Shown: positions 1-10,495 of the stretch, in pieces
Layout of the letters: each line of letters starts with the position of its first letter
How positions within the stretch are numbered: the first letter of the stretch is position 1
Assembly: GCF_945915845.1 (NCBI RefSeq)
Contig: NZ_CAMEFX010000002.1
Coordinates: 81,372 to 145,371 of the forward strand
Direction of reading: 5' to 3'
Source: an uncultured Actinobacillus sp.
GTDB lineage: Bacteria; Pseudomonadota; Gammaproteobacteria; Enterobacterales; Pasteurellaceae
Length of the DNA: 64,000 bases
Notes under the pieces: generated by a model
What the model saw: the letters and a program-made list of their open reading frames with translations, nothing else
Databases searched by the model: none
What the model was told of the DNA's origin: nothing
Made by a program: the position numbers and the translations under genes

Positions 1-39
1 GCCAATATATCCGGCTCCGCCGGTAACTAAAATTGCCAT
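1..39 (-). CDS. galE: UDP-glucose 4-epimerase, N-terminal end only (partial)
   Basis: Only the first 13 codons lie in the window; the gene runs off the left edge. The minus strand reads MAILVTGGAGYIG from an ATG at 39-37. TGGAGYIG is the GxxGxxG NAD-binding turn that opens GalE-type short-chain dehydrogenases. The family interconverts UDP-glucose and UDP-galactose and in Haemophilus feeds lipooligosaccharide galactose. The neighbouring permease is divergent. The name rests on a short stretch that is close to invariant in GalE; another extended SDR sugar epimerase is possible. Confidence 0.7.
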   Translation of the reverse strand, partial: MAILVTGGAGYIG

Positions 40-219
40 AAGTGATTCCTTCTAACTTAACAAAGAAGTGCTAAGTATAGATCCTTTAATCCACAAGAAA
101 AAGTAGATTTATGAAAAATTCGTTGATTTTTAACCGCACTTTTACAGTGGTTTTGCTTTCACAATCTACAGCTTTTCGGTACAATACGCGCGATTTTACT
201 CTTAACAAAAGGATGACTT

Positions 220-1533
220 ATGTCTTTAGAAAAAACCTTCGAACTTTCGGCACGTGGCTCGACTGTTCGACAAGAAATTATTGCAGGTTTAACCACATTT
301 TTAGCAATGGTTTATTCTGTGATTGTTGTGCCTAATATGCTTAGTAGGGTAGGTTTTCCAGCTGAGAGCGTATTTATTGCGACTTGTTTGGTTTCCAGTT
401 TAGGGTCGATTTTAATCGGTTTATGGGCGAATGCTCCAATGGCAATTGGTTGTGCCATTTCATTAACAGCATTTACCGCATTTAGCTTAGTACACGGTCA
501 ACAAGTGAGTATTCCTGTTGCATTGGGTGCCGTATTTTTAATGGGGCTCGTCTTTACCGTCATTTCTGCAACAGGTATTCGTTCTTGGATTTTACGTAAT
601 CTTCCCTCGAGTATTGCGCATGGTGCAGGTATTGGGATTGGTTTGTTTTTGCTTTTAATTGCAGCAAATGGTGTCGGCGCGGTTGTTGGTAACCAAGAGG
701 GGCTCCCTGTTAAATTCGGTGAATTTACTTCATTCCCTGTGATGATGTCATTACTGGGATTGGCGGCAATTATTGGCTTAGAAAAATTGCAAGTAAAAGG
801 TGCAATTTTATGGGTGATTATTGCAATTACTATTGTTGGTTTGATTTTTGATCCGGCTGTAAAATTTGATGGTGAAATTTTCAAAATGCCAACCTTTGGC
901 GAGCAATCACTTTTCTTAGCATTAGATATTCAAGGCGCATTACAACCTGCGATTTTACCTGTGGTATTCGCACTTGTTATGACCGCGGTATTTGATGCAA
1001 CAGGTACGATCCGTGCGGTCGCCGGACAAGCAAACTTATTAGATAAAGATGGACAAATTATTAATGGTGGTAAAGCCTTAACATCTGACTCTGTGGGGAG
1101 CTTAATGTCCGGTGTATTTGGTACGGCGCCGGCGGCTGTTTATATTGAGTCTGCTGCAGGTACAGCTGCAGGTGGTAAGACAGGTATTACAGCTATTGTG
1201 GTAGGGATTGGTTTCTTATTGATGCTATTTTTCCAACCTATTGCGACTTTAGTACCTAATTATGCCACTGCGCCTGCATTAATGTATGTCGGTTTACTCA
1301 TGTTAAGTAATGTGAGCAAATTAGATTTTACTGACTTTGTTGGAGCAATGAGTGGTTTAGTTTGTGCGGTATTTATTGTATTGACAGCAAATATCGTAAC
1401 AGGCATTATGCTTGGCTTTGCGGCACTTGTGATTGGTCGTATTGTTTCAGGTGATGTGAAAAACTTAAACCTTGGCACAGTGTTAATTGCAATTGCATTG
1501 GTTGCATTCTATGCTTTTGGTTGGGCAATTTAA
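220..1533 (+). CDS. AzgA/NCS2-type purine (nucleobase) permease
   Basis: A 437-residue polytopic inner-membrane protein. The N terminus ([20 protein letters not shown]) and the segment around residues 300-325 ([18 protein letters not shown]) are the signatures of the AzgA branch of the NCS2 xanthine/uracil permeases, which import adenine, hypoxanthine or guanine with protons. Length fits the family (430-450). The ATG at 220 is preceded by AAAGGATGACTT, a good RBS; an overlapping small reading frame from 111 is a shadow. The lipoprotein gene follows after 21 bases and may be cotranscribed. Exact purine specificity cannot be read from sequence alone. Confidence 0.9.
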   Translation: MSLEKTFELSARGSTVRQEIIAGLTTFLAMVYSVIVVPNMLSRVGFPAESVFIATCLVSSLGSILIGLWANAPMAIGCAISLTAFTAFSLVHGQQVSIPVALGAVFLMGLVFTVISATGIRSWILRNLPSSIAHGAGIGIGLFLLLIAANGVGAVVGNQEGLPVKFGEFTSFPVMMSLLGLAAIIGLEKLQVKGAILWVIIAITIVGLIFDPAVKFDGEIFKMPTFGEQSLFLALDIQGALQPAILPVVFALVMTAVFDATGTIRAVAGQANLLDKDGQIINGGKALTSDSVGSLMSGVFGTAPAAVYIESAAGTAAGGKTGITAIVVGIGFLLMLFFQPIATLVPNYATAPALMYVGLLMLSNVSKLDFTDFVGAMSGLVCAVFIVLTANIVTGIMLGFAALVIGRIVSGDVKNLNLGTVLIAIALVAFYAFGWAI

Positions 1534-1554
1534 TCTTTCAAATAAGGAAAAATC

Positions 1555-2031
1555 ATGAACAAATTTATTAAATTTACAGCAACGTTAATTTTGGCTTTAG
1601 GTATCACAGCTTGTGGCGATGATCCAAAAGCAGAATACAAGAAAATCACTGAATGGAGTCAGCAGCAACAAGCTACCCAACAACAAGTGTTACAAGAGTT
1701 TCAAACTTCATTATCTCAGCTGAAATCACCTGAAGAAGTAGAGCCAATCTTGAAAAAATATGAAGATGGCACAAAAGCTATTGTGGACTCTTTAGATAAA
1801 GTTGATGTTAAAAGCAAAGAAATCAAAGAACTCAAAGAGAAAAGCAAAGCTGTATTAAATCTTTCTATTGAGGTAACTCGTAAATCAGTAAAATCACTTG
1901 AAAAACCGTTAACTGACGAAGAAAAAGCAGAGCTTCAAGCTAAAGTAAGTGAATTACAAGCTTCTTCACAAGCCCTTACTGAACTTGATCAAGCATTAGC
2001 TAAAAAATATGGTGAGACTGATAAAAAATAA
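1555..2031 (+). CDS. small coiled-coil lipoprotein, function unknown
   Basis: 158 residues. It begins with a lipoprotein signal (MNKFIKFTATLILALGITAC), lipobox ITAC, so Cys20 would be lipidated; the next residues GDDP put Asp at +3 rather than +2, so outer-membrane sorting is plausible. The rest is almost all charged and Gln-rich helix (QQQQATQQQVLQEFQTSL, then KSKEIKELKEKSKAVL), predicted as coiled coil, with no enzyme motif. The ATG follows AAGGAAAAATC. A strong intrinsic terminator follows 50 bases downstream. I do not recognise a named family. Confidence 0.8.
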   Translation: MNKFIKFTATLILALGITACGDDPKAEYKKITEWSQQQQATQQQVLQEFQTSLSQLKSPEEVEPILKKYEDGTKAIVDSLDKVDVKSKEIKELKEKSKAVLNLSIEVTRKSVKSLEKPLTDEEKAELQAKVSELQASSQALTELDQALAKKYGETDKK

Positions 2032-2080
2032 TCTTGAAAGAAAATTTTGATTTTTTAAAGATTAGTATTTTTTAGTTTGA

Positions 2081-2118
2081 GGACTAAGTTCTGTGTTTTG
2101 TGGAACTTAGTCCTTTTT
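2081..2118 (+). terminator. intrinsic terminator after the lipoprotein gene
   Basis: Perfect 11-bp stem GGACTAAGTTC (2081-2091) with GAACTTAGTCC (2103-2113), 11-base loop, then five T. Confidence 0.85.
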
Positions 2119-2151
2119 CGATATTATGTGGATGGGTTCAATATAATATGG

Positions 2152-2613
2152 CTAAGCAGCGAATTTCATCAGATGATGAGCGCGCGGTTTGATTTGATGG
2201 ATCGTATTGGTGACGGTTCCAATAATATTTAATTTGGCAATATCATCCGTCTTGATATTCGTTGCTTTAGAGCTGAGTGCAAAAAGAACAAATTCTCCAT
2301 TACTGTGCACAACAAATTCATAAATTTCCATTCTATGATGTTGTTCAATAACAATTAAATCACCTTCATGCAATTCATTATGTTTTTCAACAACAAGCAT
2401 ATCGCCTTGTTCAATACCCCAAGCAATCATATCGGGATTAGTGACACGAATAAAACAGGTTTGCTGTGGATGTTTAATACAGTATAAATTGAGGTCTAAT
2501 TTACGACTATAGGTCATTAATGAATTCTCACTTTCCACCATATCATCAAAAAATGGCAGTGGGTTATATGAGAAATCATTAGCAATCATAGAGTTAGTTT
2601 TTGTATAGTGCAT
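2152..2613 (-). CDS. UmuD/LexA-like (S24-fold) protein without the Ser-Lys dyad
   Basis: 153 residues that align without gaps to the UmuD core: KLDLNLYCIKHPQQTCFIRV matches [20 protein letters not shown], and WGIEQGDMLVVEKHNELHEGDLIVIE matches the strand pair following the active Ser. At the catalytic Ser position (UmuD S60) this protein has Asp61 in NPDMIAWG, and at the catalytic Lys (K97) it has Glu99 in MEIYEF. No Cys-Gly or Ala-Gly self-cleavage site is visible in the short N terminus. It should therefore not self-process. The start at 2613 has AGGAG seven bases upstream. No umuC neighbour is present and no obvious SOS box was seen. Role unknown; perhaps a dimerising decoy or regulator. 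Confidence 0.75.
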   Translation of the reverse strand: MHYTKTNSMIANDFSYNPLPFFDDMVESENSLMTYSRKLDLNLYCIKHPQQTCFIRVTNPDMIAWGIEQGDMLVVEKHNELHEGDLIVIEQHHRMEIYEFVVHSNGEFVLFALSSKATNIKTDDIAKLNIIGTVTNTIHQIKPRAHHLMKFAA

Positions 2614-2885
2614 AATTAGCTCCTATTCATTTCTGTATAAATACCGTCAAATAACTATTTATTAAATCAGCTTGTTTATTTAAACAGCTGTATAATACTG
2701 TATTTAAAAATAGTTCGTCAATAATTTTTTTGATCTTTTTTAGATATTTTCTTGTCATTGCAATAAATTTGCAATTTTCAGTTTCTTTTATATGAAATTT
2801 GAGCTATCTTTAAGTTTCCGTTGGATCTTATGATCCTTGTGTTCAACAGACAAGCAAACGCTTGCGTAACCTATGTGATTTAATT

Positions 2886-4130
2886 ATGGCTAGTTCACGT
2901 TTTATTTCTCTCTTTTTCCACGGCAGTTTGGTCAAACGCATTCTCGTGGGGCTTATTCTTGGTATTCTTACTGCATTAATCAGCCCAAATTTAGAGCCTG
3001 TTTTTGGTTTTAATTTAGCTGAGAAAGTGGGGCTTCTTGGTGCGTTATTTGTCAAAGGATTACGTGCTGTTGCACCTATTTTAATCTTTGTCCTTGTTAT
3101 TGCAGCGATTGCGAATAAAAAAGTTGGCTCAAAAAGCAATATGAAAGATATTGTTGTTCTTTATGTCATTGGTACATTCGGTGCTTCGGTTATTGCCGTA
3201 CTCGCTAGCTTCTTATTTCCAATGTATATTCCATTATCTACCGCGGCAGACTCTCTCTCTCCGCCGGGAAGCGTGACAGAGGTTTTTGCTGTTGTGATTT
3301 CTAATATTTTTGCTAATCCGATTGAAGCTATTGCAACGAGTAACTTCATTGGTATTTTAGCTTGGGCAATTGCTTTAGGTCTTGCTCTACGCCACGCGGC
3401 AGATACGACTAAAAATGCGTTTAATGATTTTGCTGAAGCTGTATCAAAAATTGTTCACCTCGTGATCAGTCTTGCTCCATTTGGTATTTTCGGTTTAGTA
3501 GCTTCAACTTTAGCAGATAAAGGCTTAAGCGCACTTTTAGATTATGGTCATTTATTACTTGTTTTATTAGGCGCAATGTTCTTTGTAGCCTTTGTTGTTA
3601 ACCCAATTATTGTTTATTGGAAAATTCGCCGTAATCCATATCCATTAGTGTGGAAATGTATTAGTGTGAGTGGCTTAACGGCTTTCTTTACTCGTAGTTC
3701 AGCGGCAAATATTCCGGTTAATATCGATTTAGCAGAAGAATTAGGTTTGGATGAAGAAACTTATTCTGTTTCTATTCCATTAGGGGCAACCATTAATATG
3801 GCTGGGGCGGCGATTACGATTACCGTATTAACCTTAGCCGCGGTGCAAACTTTAGGTATTCCGGTATCGATCCCTACAGCCATTTTATTAAGCGTTGTTT
3901 CCGCCGTTTGTGCTTGCGGTGCGTCAGGTGTGGCCGGTGGTTCATTGCTATTAATTCCATTAGCTTGTAGCTTATTTGGTATTAGTGGAGATGTAGCCGC
4001 ACAAGTGATTGCTGTGGGTTTTGTGATTGGTGTATTACAAGATTCAACTGAAACCGCCTTGAACTCATCAACAGACGTATTATTTACGGCGGCGGTTTGT
4101 ATGGCAGAAGAGCGTAAAAATAACGCCTAA
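2886..4130 (+). CDS. sstT: serine/threonine:Na+ symporter
   Basis: 414 residues from the ATG at 2886 (an in-frame codon at 2862 gives an unlikely extension). It is a dicarboxylate/amino-acid:cation symporter of the SstT branch: [18 protein letters not shown] at the start, hairpin-loop serine-rich stretch [14 protein letters not shown] near 275, and [22 protein letters not shown] near 315 which forms the Na+/substrate site in this fold. It imports serine and threonine across the inner membrane with sodium. The gene stands alone, closed by a terminator at 4144-4180. Confidence 0.93.
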   Translation: MASSRFISLFFHGSLVKRILVGLILGILTALISPNLEPVFGFNLAEKVGLLGALFVKGLRAVAPILIFVLVIAAIANKKVGSKSNMKDIVVLYVIGTFGASVIAVLASFLFPMYIPLSTAADSLSPPGSVTEVFAVVISNIFANPIEAIATSNFIGILAWAIALGLALRHAADTTKNAFNDFAEAVSKIVHLVISLAPFGIFGLVASTLADKGLSALLDYGHLLLVLLGAMFFVAFVVNPIIVYWKIRRNPYPLVWKCISVSGLTAFFTRSSAANIPVNIDLAEELGLDEETYSVSIPLGATINMAGAAITITVLTLAAVQTLGIPVSIPTAILLSVVSAVCACGASGVAGGSLLLIPLACSLFGISGDVAAQVIAVGFVIGVLQDSTETALNSSTDVLFTAAVCMAEERKNNA

Positions 4131-4143
4131 TTGATTGGTTTTG

Positions 4144-4180
4144 AAAAGCGGCTTCAGTGATGACTGTGGTCGCTTTTTTT
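4144..4180 (+). terminator. intrinsic terminator after sstT
   Basis: Stem AAAAGCG (4144-4150) with CGCTTTT (4171-4177), inner CAGT/ACTG pairing, run of T. It lies inside the apparent N-terminal extension of the next reading frame and argues that modF starts at 4216, not 4135. Confidence 0.75.
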
Positions 4181-4215
4181 ATCCCTTAAATTCTGAATAT
4201 CAGCAGGATACACTT

Positions 4216-5661
4216 ATGTTACATATTGAAAATGCACAATTTAAATTACATCAAAATCGTTTCTTAAATTTACCGCACTTTATCATTCAGCCAAAAGATT
4301 ACTGGGTTGTAATTGGCAGTAATGGTAGTGGTAAAACCGCTTTTTCTTTAGCATTAAAAGGCGATCTTCCTGTTTATTCAGGCGAATATCAAAATCAGTT
4401 TTGTCGTATCAGTTTGCTTTCCTTTGAACAGCAACAACGCCTTTTAGAACAAACCTTTAAAGCGCGTAATAATGATATGGTCAGCCCTGATGATTTTGGT
4501 AAAACTGCTCGCCAAATGATCTTAAATGGGTCAGAAAATCATGTACTTTGTCATAAATATGCGGAGTATTTACATATTTCGTCGTTACTAGATCGTCCAT
4601 TTATGCAACTTTCTACAGGAGAGAGTAGAAAAGTGTTATTGGCTCAAGCTTTAGTGAGCGATCCTGATTTGCTGATTTTAGATGAACCTTTTGAAGGGTT
4701 AGATCATCAATCTGTACAGGATTGGACAGCCTTGCTTCATCAACTCCGAGAAAAAATGGCATTGGTGTTGATTGTTAATCGCTTTGGCGATATTCCAAGT
4801 GCGGCGGAAAAGATTGCTATTTTGGATAATCTCGAATTAATTTTGCAAGGTGAACGTCAACAGATTGAACAACAGAGTATTTTTCGGCAATTACAATATG
4901 CGGAAACGGCATTAGATGTGGCGTTGCCTGAAAGTGCTATTCCGAAAATAAAACTACCAGAAAATCAACCGCACTTTGAGCTACAAAATGTCAATATTCA
5001 ATGCGGTGATAAACGTATTCTTAATAACCTTTCTTGGCGCGTGGAACCGAAGCAACATTGGTGGATTAAAGGCCCTAATGGCGCAGGAAAATCTACCTTA
5101 TTGTCATTGATTACCGGTGATCATCCACAAGCCTTTAGTAATCACGTCATCTTGTTTGGTCAACAGCGTGGAAGTGGTGAAACCATTTGGGATATAAAAT
5201 CGAAGATAGGTTATGTCAGCAGTCAATTGCATATGGATTATCGTGTGAATAGTTCAGCATTAGATGTGATCCTATCTGGCTTTTTTGACAGTATTGGGGT
5301 TTATCAGCAAATACCTGATGCGTTACGTATAAAAGCTATGCAATGGCTTTCTCGTCTTAATTTAACCGAACTCGCGAAAAAGCCTTTTCGTTCCTTATCT
5401 TGGGGGCAGCAACGGTTGTTGTTGATTACGCGTGCGATGGTAAAACATCCCCCTGTGTTAATTTTGGATGAACCGTTGCAAGGATTGGATGGGGTAAATC
5501 GTAAACTGGTGAAAAGTTTTATCGATCAACTTGTGACCAATAGTGAAACACAGTTGCTCTTTGTTTCTCACCAAGATCAGGATGCGCCAAGTTGTATTAC
5601 TCATGTATTTGAATTTGTCCCCGAAAAGGATGGCTATAAGTATGTGCAAAGTGCGGTGTAA
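4216..5661 (+). CDS. modF: ModF-like protein with two ABC ATPase domains
   Basis: 481 residues from ATG 4216. It carries two ABC domains in tandem: Walker A GSNGSGKTAF with signature LSTGESRKVLL and Walker B LLILDEPFEGLDH, then Walker [12 protein letters not shown] with a divergent signature LSWGQQRLLL and LILDEPLQGLDG. Order, length (E. coli ModF 490) and odd signatures match ModF/PhrA, a soluble double ATPase associated with molybdenum metabolism or photorepair in E. coli but without a defined biochemical role. No modABC genes lie next to it here. Confidence 0.8.
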   Translation: MLHIENAQFKLHQNRFLNLPHFIIQPKDYWVVIGSNGSGKTAFSLALKGDLPVYSGEYQNQFCRISLLSFEQQQRLLEQTFKARNNDMVSPDDFGKTARQMILNGSENHVLCHKYAEYLHISSLLDRPFMQLSTGESRKVLLAQALVSDPDLLILDEPFEGLDHQSVQDWTALLHQLREKMALVLIVNRFGDIPSAAEKIAILDNLELILQGERQQIEQQSIFRQLQYAETALDVALPESAIPKIKLPENQPHFELQNVNIQCGDKRILNNLSWRVEPKQHWWIKGPNGAGKSTLLSLITGDHPQAFSNHVILFGQQRGSGETIWDIKSKIGYVSSQLHMDYRVNSSALDVILSGFFDSIGVYQQIPDALRIKAMQWLSRLNLTELAKKPFRSLSWGQQRLLLITRAMVKHPPVLILDEPLQGLDGVNRKLVKSFIDQLVTNSETQLLFVSHQDQDAPSCITHVFEFVPEKDGYKYVQSAV

Positions 5662-5709
5662 TTTGTTATAGTTTTTACGTCAATTTAACAATTCAACAAG
5701 GAGTTTGAC

Positions 5710-6621
5710 ATGGAAGAGCTTCCAATTGCAACGTTAGTCTTTATTGTGCTTGTGGTCTTTGTGCTTTATTCCACAGTAAAAGCTGTGCCACAGGGTTATC
5801 ATTGGACCATTGAACGTTTTGGGCGTTATACAAAAACCTTAACACCGGGATTAAATTTTGTGGTGCCTTTTGTGGATCGCGTTGGGCGCAAAATTAATAT
5901 GATGGAACAGGTGTTAGATATTCCATCGCAAGAAGTGATTTCTAAAGATAACGCGAATGTGTCCATTGATGCAGTATGTTTCGTGCAAGTGATAGATGCT
6001 CGCAGTGCGGCTTATGAAGTCAATCACCTTGAACAAGCTATTATTAATTTGGTGATGACGAATATTCGTACGGTATTAGGGGGAATGGAATTAGACGAAA
6101 TGCTATCACAACGGGATAGTATTAACGGTCGTTTGCTTTCCATTGTGGATGAAGCCACTAATCCTTGGGGCATTAAAGTAACACGTATTGAAATCCGTGA
6201 CGTGCGTCCGCCGCGTGAATTAAGTGAAGCGATGAATGCGCAAATGAAAGCAGAACGTAATAAACGTGCAGAAATCTTGGAAGCGGAAGGGGTGCGCCAA
6301 GCACAGATTTTACGCGCTGAAGGGGAAAAACAATCGCGTATTTTAAAAGCTGAAGGGGAAAAACAAGAAGCTATTTTGCAGGCAGAAGCCCGTGAACGCG
6401 CGGCGGAAGCAGAAGCGAAAGCGACACAAATGGTTTCTGATGCGATTGCAAACGGTGATACCAAAGCAATTAATTATTTTATTGCACAAAAATATACGGA
6501 AGCGTTGAAAGAAATTGGTGGATCGGATAATAGCAAAGTCGTGTTAATGCCGCTTGAAGCCGGGAATCTCATAGGTTCAGTGGCGGGTATTGCAGAGCTG
6601 TTAAAAGGCGATAAAAAATAA
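5710..6621 (+). CDS. qmcA: SPFH/band-7 membrane-raft protein
   Basis: 303 residues. One N-terminal membrane segment (about residues 5-25), then the band-7/SPFH domain ([24 protein letters not shown] onward to about 185) and a C-terminal coiled coil built from repeated [13 protein letters not shown] heptads (about 195-240). QmcA proteins oligomerise on the inner membrane and work with FtsH/HflKC-type complexes and NfeD partners. AAGGAG precedes the ATG. The NfeD-like gene follows after nine bases, the usual two-gene operon. Confidence 0.92.
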   Translation: MEELPIATLVFIVLVVFVLYSTVKAVPQGYHWTIERFGRYTKTLTPGLNFVVPFVDRVGRKINMMEQVLDIPSQEVISKDNANVSIDAVCFVQVIDARSAAYEVNHLEQAIINLVMTNIRTVLGGMELDEMLSQRDSINGRLLSIVDEATNPWGIKVTRIEIRDVRPPRELSEAMNAQMKAERNKRAEILEAEGVRQAQILRAEGEKQSRILKAEGEKQEAILQAEARERAAEAEAKATQMVSDAIANGDTKAINYFIAQKYTEALKEIGGSDNSKVVLMPLEAGNLIGSVAGIAELLKGDKK

Positions 6622-6630
6622 GGATTGTTT

Positions 6631-7092
6631 ATGGACATGTTTTCTGCACAATGGTTTTCCACATGGACAGAATGGCATTGGCTGATTTTAGGTTTCGTAT
6701 TGCTTATCGCTGAAATTGTGGTTCCGGGCATTTTTCTTCTTTGGTGGGGCTTGGCGGCGATTGTTATGGCGGCGTTAGTGGCATTAATTCCGTCTATATC
6801 GTTGACTACGGTTGGTATTCTTTACGCGATTTTAGCGACAATTTTAAGTGTGATTTGGTGGAAATATCAACATAGCCGAGATAAAGAAGATGATCAACAA
6901 TCTGTCCTAAATCAACGAGATCACGCTTTAATTGGTGCTAAAGGTGTCGTTGAAGATATGGCGGCAAATGGTATCGGGCGTGGACGCTTTGGTGATACGA
7001 CTTGGCGTATTCAAGGTGAAGATTTGCAGGTTGGAGATCGTGTAACAGTAAAAAGCGTTCAAGGCATTACATTAACGGTAGAGAAGTTTTAA
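6631..7092 (+). CDS. NfeD-like membrane protein (YbbK family)
   Basis: 153 residues from ATG 6631, with AAGGA six bases upstream; a TTG at 6625 is an unlikely alternative and a second ATG lies at 6637. Membrane segments fill roughly residues 14-78 and the C-terminal 60 residues (HALIGAKGVVEDMAANGIGRGRFGDTTWRI...VGDRVTVKSVQGITLTVEKF) form the soluble OB-fold typical of NfeD. It is the partner of the upstream SPFH protein and is probably translated from the same mRNA. Confidence 0.9.
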   Translation: MDMFSAQWFSTWTEWHWLILGFVLLIAEIVVPGIFLLWWGLAAIVMAALVALIPSISLTTVGILYAILATILSVIWWKYQHSRDKEDDQQSVLNQRDHALIGAKGVVEDMAANGIGRGRFGDTTWRIQGEDLQVGDRVTVKSVQGITLTVEKF

Positions 7093-7113
7093 TGCATTGG
7101 AAATGCTTGCGTT

Positions 7114-7151
7114 ATGAGATGCGTATTGCGTTTGTTCAATGCGTATCTCAT
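7114..7151 (+). other. 15-bp hairpin after the NfeD-like gene
   Basis: ATGAGATGCGTATTG (7114-7128) pairs with CAATGCGTATCTCAT (7137-7151), two G-T wobbles, 8-base loop, followed by TAAGTGCCTTTT. It may be a weak terminator or an mRNA end stabiliser. Confidence 0.5.
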
Positions 7152-7174
7152 TAAGTGCCTTTTAGGAAAACTTT

Positions 7175-7756
7175 ATGAAGAATCATTTAATTATTTTTGC
7201 TCACCCCAATCAAAACAGCTTTACCCGAGCGATGGTTGATCGCGTGATTGCAGCAAGTGAACAAGCTGGGGCGAATGTTATCCTTCGCGATCTTTATGAG
7301 ATGAATTTTAACCCCGTGCTAAGTGCGGTTGAAATGAAAGGTGAATTGCCCTCGGACATTTTGCAGGAACAGCAATATATTCGTGATGCGGACTTGATAA
7401 CCTTCATTTATCCTTTGTGGTGGATGGGGTTTCCTGCAATTTTAAAAGGCTATTTGGATCGCGTGTTAAGTCATGGGTTTGCTTACAAAACCGATGCGAA
7501 TGGATCGGTGGGATTGCTTTCAGACAAGAAAATTCAGCAATTCATTAATATGGGCAGTGCTCAAGCAGAATATCAGGCAAATGGTTATGCACAAGGATTA
7601 GATATTTGTTTAGTGAATGGATTATTTAATTTTTGTGGTATTACGAATATTGACCATCGTTTATTTGGTCGCTTATATGGTATTACGGACGCAGAACGTC
7701 AAGCAATGCTAGAGGAAGCAGCCGACAAAACTTTGAAAAATTTAACCGCGGTTTAA
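7175..7756 (+). CDS. NAD(P)H-dependent flavin oxidoreductase (NQO1/KefF/MdaB-like)
   Basis: 193 residues with the flavodoxin-like fold of the NAD(P)H quinone reductase family: LIIFAHPNQNSFTRAM at the N terminus (phosphate-binding of FAD/FMN), YPLWWMGFPAILKGYLDRVLSHGFAY near residues 90-115 (flavin and quinone site). Such enzymes reduce quinones or regulate Kef K+ efflux; there is no kefC or kefB neighbour. AGGAAAACTTT precedes the ATG. A bidirectional terminator separates it from the convergent pepA. Confidence 0.85.
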   Translation: MKNHLIIFAHPNQNSFTRAMVDRVIAASEQAGANVILRDLYEMNFNPVLSAVEMKGELPSDILQEQQYIRDADLITFIYPLWWMGFPAILKGYLDRVLSHGFAYKTDANGSVGLLSDKKIQQFINMGSAQAEYQANGYAQGLDICLVNGLFNFCGITNIDHRLFGRLYGITDAERQAMLEEAADKTLKNLTAV

Positions 7757-7764
7757 GGCAAAAT

Positions 7765-7790
7765 AAAAGGGCAAAGTGATTTGCCCTTTT
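7765..7790. terminator. bidirectional terminator between the reductase gene and pepA
   Basis: AAAAGGGCAAA (7765-7775) pairs with TTTGCCCTTTT (7780-7790), loop GTGA. The A/T flanks serve both directions. Confidence 0.85.
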
Positions 7791-7799
7791 GTATGCGCC

Positions 7800-9254
7800 C
7801 TATTGACATTGATTGATTAAGAATTGCGTCAATAAGCCTACCGGTCTTCCTGTTGCCCCTTTGTTTGCCCCTTGCAACCACGCTGTTCCGGCAATATCTA
7901 AATGCGCCCAGCGATATTTTTTCGTGAAGTTCGATAAAAATGCACCGGCAGTAATCGCACCGCCCCAGCGTCCACCAATATTGGCAAGATCGGCAAATGG
8001 AGATTTAAGCTGTTCTTGATATTCTTCGCTTAATGGCAAACGCCAGGCTTTATCTTGGGTTTGTTGTGAGGCCTGAAATAGTGCATCAGCGAGTGCATCA
8101 TCGGTTGCAACCAAGCCGCTATTGTGTTGACCTAAGGCGACTACACAAGCCCCTGTTAGGGTGGCGACATCAATCACACATTCTGGTTCAAAGCGTTCCA
8201 CATAGGTTAAGGTATCACATAAAACTAAACGTCCTTCCGCATCCGTATTCAGCACTTCAACCGTGAGTCCATTCATGGTGGTCAAAATATCCCCCGGGCG
8301 ATAGGCATTGCCATCCGGTAAGTTTTCACAACCGGCTAACACACCAATAACATTTAGTGGTAATTGCAATTCGACCAAAGCATTCATTACTCCATAAATG
8401 GATGCCGCACCGCACATGTCGTATTTCATTTCATCCATTTCTGCGGCCGGTTTTAGTGAAATACCACCGGCATCAAAGGTTAAGCCCTTGCCCACTAATA
8501 CAATCGGTTTGGCATTGGGATTAGGGTGATTACGGTATTCCATAATCGCAAGTTGCGCTTCATTTTTAGAACCTTGAGATACGCCTAAGTAGGCATTCAT
8601 CCCTAATTCAGCCATTTCTTTTTCACCTAGCACGGTGGTTTTAATAAGTGCGGTACGTTTTTCCAATGTTTTGGCTTGTTCCGCTAAATATTTCGGGTTG
8701 CATACGTTTGGTGGGCAATTGGCGACATCACGGGCTAATTTAACTCCTAATGCCACGGCACAAGCCTGTTGAATAGCACGTTGAACCTCTTCTGTTTCTA
8801 TCCCCAAAAAGATCTCATCTAAGCTTAATTCATCGGCTTTTTTGCTTTTGAATTGATCAAACGCATAGTTTTCTGCTTCAATCGTTTCAATAGCAAAACG
8901 TATATTCCAATAGAGATCGCGATCTTTGATTTGTACATCAGTGAGCCCATTAAAAACCGTTTTAGCAGCAGTTGTTTTGGTCGCTTGGAACGCTTTTTGT
9001 ACCATTTGTTTAAATTGGTGTTCTGTTATTTCCTGTGGTTTACCTGCACCAACTAATAAAATACGTTGTGAACCTTGGCGCAAGAGCGCGGTTTCACCAA
9101 TTTTCCCCGAAATTTCACCGCACTGAATTAGTGCGCTAATTTCGCCTTGTGCATCGAATTGTTGAGCGTTTTTTGACAACACGCCCTCTTCAAAAATGGT
9201 TACCCATACCATATCGGCAGTATTAAGTGCGGTTAAATTTGATGAATATTTCAT
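7800..9254 (-). CDS. pepA: leucyl (cytosol) aminopeptidase, M17 family
   Basis: 484 residues. The C-terminal catalytic domain holds the metal-binding motifs of M17 enzymes: [31 protein letters not shown] and the family stamp [10 protein letters not shown]. It removes N-terminal residues from peptides as a hexamer with two metals per subunit; in E. coli PepA also binds DNA at carAB and Xer sites. It is divergent from lptFG, the same arrangement as in E. coli. The ATG at 9254 follows AGGAAGGAATATG (minus strand). Confidence 0.95.
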   Translation of the reverse strand: MKYSSNLTALNTADMVWVTIFEEGVLSKNAQQFDAQGEISALIQCGEISGKIGETALLRQGSQRILLVGAGKPQEITEHQFKQMVQKAFQATKTTAAKTVFNGLTDVQIKDRDLYWNIRFAIETIEAENYAFDQFKSKKADELSLDEIFLGIETEEVQRAIQQACAVALGVKLARDVANCPPNVCNPKYLAEQAKTLEKRTALIKTTVLGEKEMAELGMNAYLGVSQGSKNEAQLAIMEYRNHPNPNAKPIVLVGKGLTFDAGGISLKPAAEMDEMKYDMCGAASIYGVMNALVELQLPLNVIGVLAGCENLPDGNAYRPGDILTTMNGLTVEVLNTDAEGRLVLCDTLTYVERFEPECVIDVATLTGACVVALGQHNSGLVATDDALADALFQASQQTQDKAWRLPLSEEYQEQLKSPFADLANIGGRWGGAITAGAFLSNFTKKYRWAHLDIAGTAWLQGANKGATGRPVGLLTQFLINQCQ

Positions 9255-9388
9255 ATTCCTTCCTACTATTTTTACATATGAAAATAAGCTATTATAAGCG
9301 GCTAAATTTGACTGAACTTCATCACTTATGAAGTGCGGTCATAAAATGAATGAAATTCAACTAAATTGCAAGCGGAAAAACAGATAAC

Positions 9389-10486
9389 GTGATTTTAACC
9401 AAGTATTTAACCAAAGAAGTTTTCAAAACACAGGTTGCTATCTTATTTATTTTATTGCTAATTTTCTTTTGTCAGCAACTTGTGCGCGTATTGGGTTCAG
9501 CGGCAAGCGGCAATGTGCCGGCTGATCTGGTCATGTCATTATTAGGATTGGGCATGCCAACAATGGCACAATTAATGTTGCCGCTGTGTTTGTTTATTGC
9601 GCTGTTGTTAACTTTAGGGCGTTTATATGCAGAAAGTGAAATCACAGTGATGCGCGCTTGTGGCGTAGGTTCTCGCATTTTGGTGAAAGTCGCATTGATG
9701 CTTTCATTTTTTACAGGGGCATTAGCGGCTTATAATGCCTTTTGGATTTCCCCTTGGGCAATTAAAAAACAAGCAGAGATTATTGATGATGCAAAAGCGA
9801 ATCCTAAAATGTCCGCACTTTCTGCCGGGCAATTTATGACATCCAATAACAATGATTTTGTTTTATTTATCAACCAGATTGAAAATAATCAAATTAAAGA
9901 TGTCTATTTATTTCAAACCAAAGAAAAAGCCAACTCAAAACCTTCTGTGATTACCGCAGAAAAAGGTGAATTAAAATCTTTGCCGAATGGAGATCAAATT
10001 TTAAATCTACAAAATAGTCAGCGTGTGGAAGGTTCGGTGGCGTTGCCTGATTTTCGTATTACTCATTTTGAAGAGTATCAAGCTTATTTAGGCTATCAAG
10101 CGACTAATAGTGAAAGTTCCGAAGCTGAAACCTTGACTTTCAACGAGCTGTTAAAGGGAAAAACACCTGCTATGAAAGCGGAGTTTCATTGGCGTATCGT
10201 GTTGGTGATTGCTGTCCCATTAATGGCATTAATTGCCGTTCCACTAAGTCGTGTTAACCCTCGTCAAGGGCGTTTTGCCAAGATGTTACCTGCATTGATG
10301 TTATATCTCATTTATTTTCTAGCACAAAGTTCATTAAAATCAGCAGGAGGGGCCAATAAACTTGATGCGAGCATTTTTATGCCTTTAGTGAGTATCTTAT
10401 TCTTTATGATTGGGGTGATATTAAATAGCTGGGAAAGTGCTTTTATGTATAAAATTCGTAATCTGTTTAGCCGTAAAGTTGCGTAA
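9389..10486 (+). CDS. lptF: LPS export permease LptF
   Basis: 365 residues of the YjgP/YjgQ family, with three N-terminal membrane helices, a periplasmic jellyroll domain (about 130-260) and three C-terminal helices. LptF and LptG form the inner-membrane channel of the Lpt bridge that moves lipooligosaccharide to the outer membrane with ATPase LptB. The start is GTG at 9389, giving [15 protein letters not shown]; no in-frame ATG upstream fits. lptG follows after nine bases. Here the core Haemophilus LOS export pair is intact. Confidence 0.95.
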   Translation: MILTKYLTKEVFKTQVAILFILLLIFFCQQLVRVLGSAASGNVPADLVMSLLGLGMPTMAQLMLPLCLFIALLLTLGRLYAESEITVMRACGVGSRILVKVALMLSFFTGALAAYNAFWISPWAIKKQAEIIDDAKANPKMSALSAGQFMTSNNNDFVLFINQIENNQIKDVYLFQTKEKANSKPSVITAEKGELKSLPNGDQILNLQNSQRVEGSVALPDFRITHFEEYQAYLGYQATNSESSEAETLTFNELLKGKTPAMKAEFHWRIVLVIAVPLMALIAVPLSRVNPRQGRFAKMLPALMLYLIYFLAQSSLKSAGGANKLDASIFMPLVSILFFMIGVILNSWESAFMYKIRNLFSRKVA

Positions 10487-10495
10487 GGATGACAA

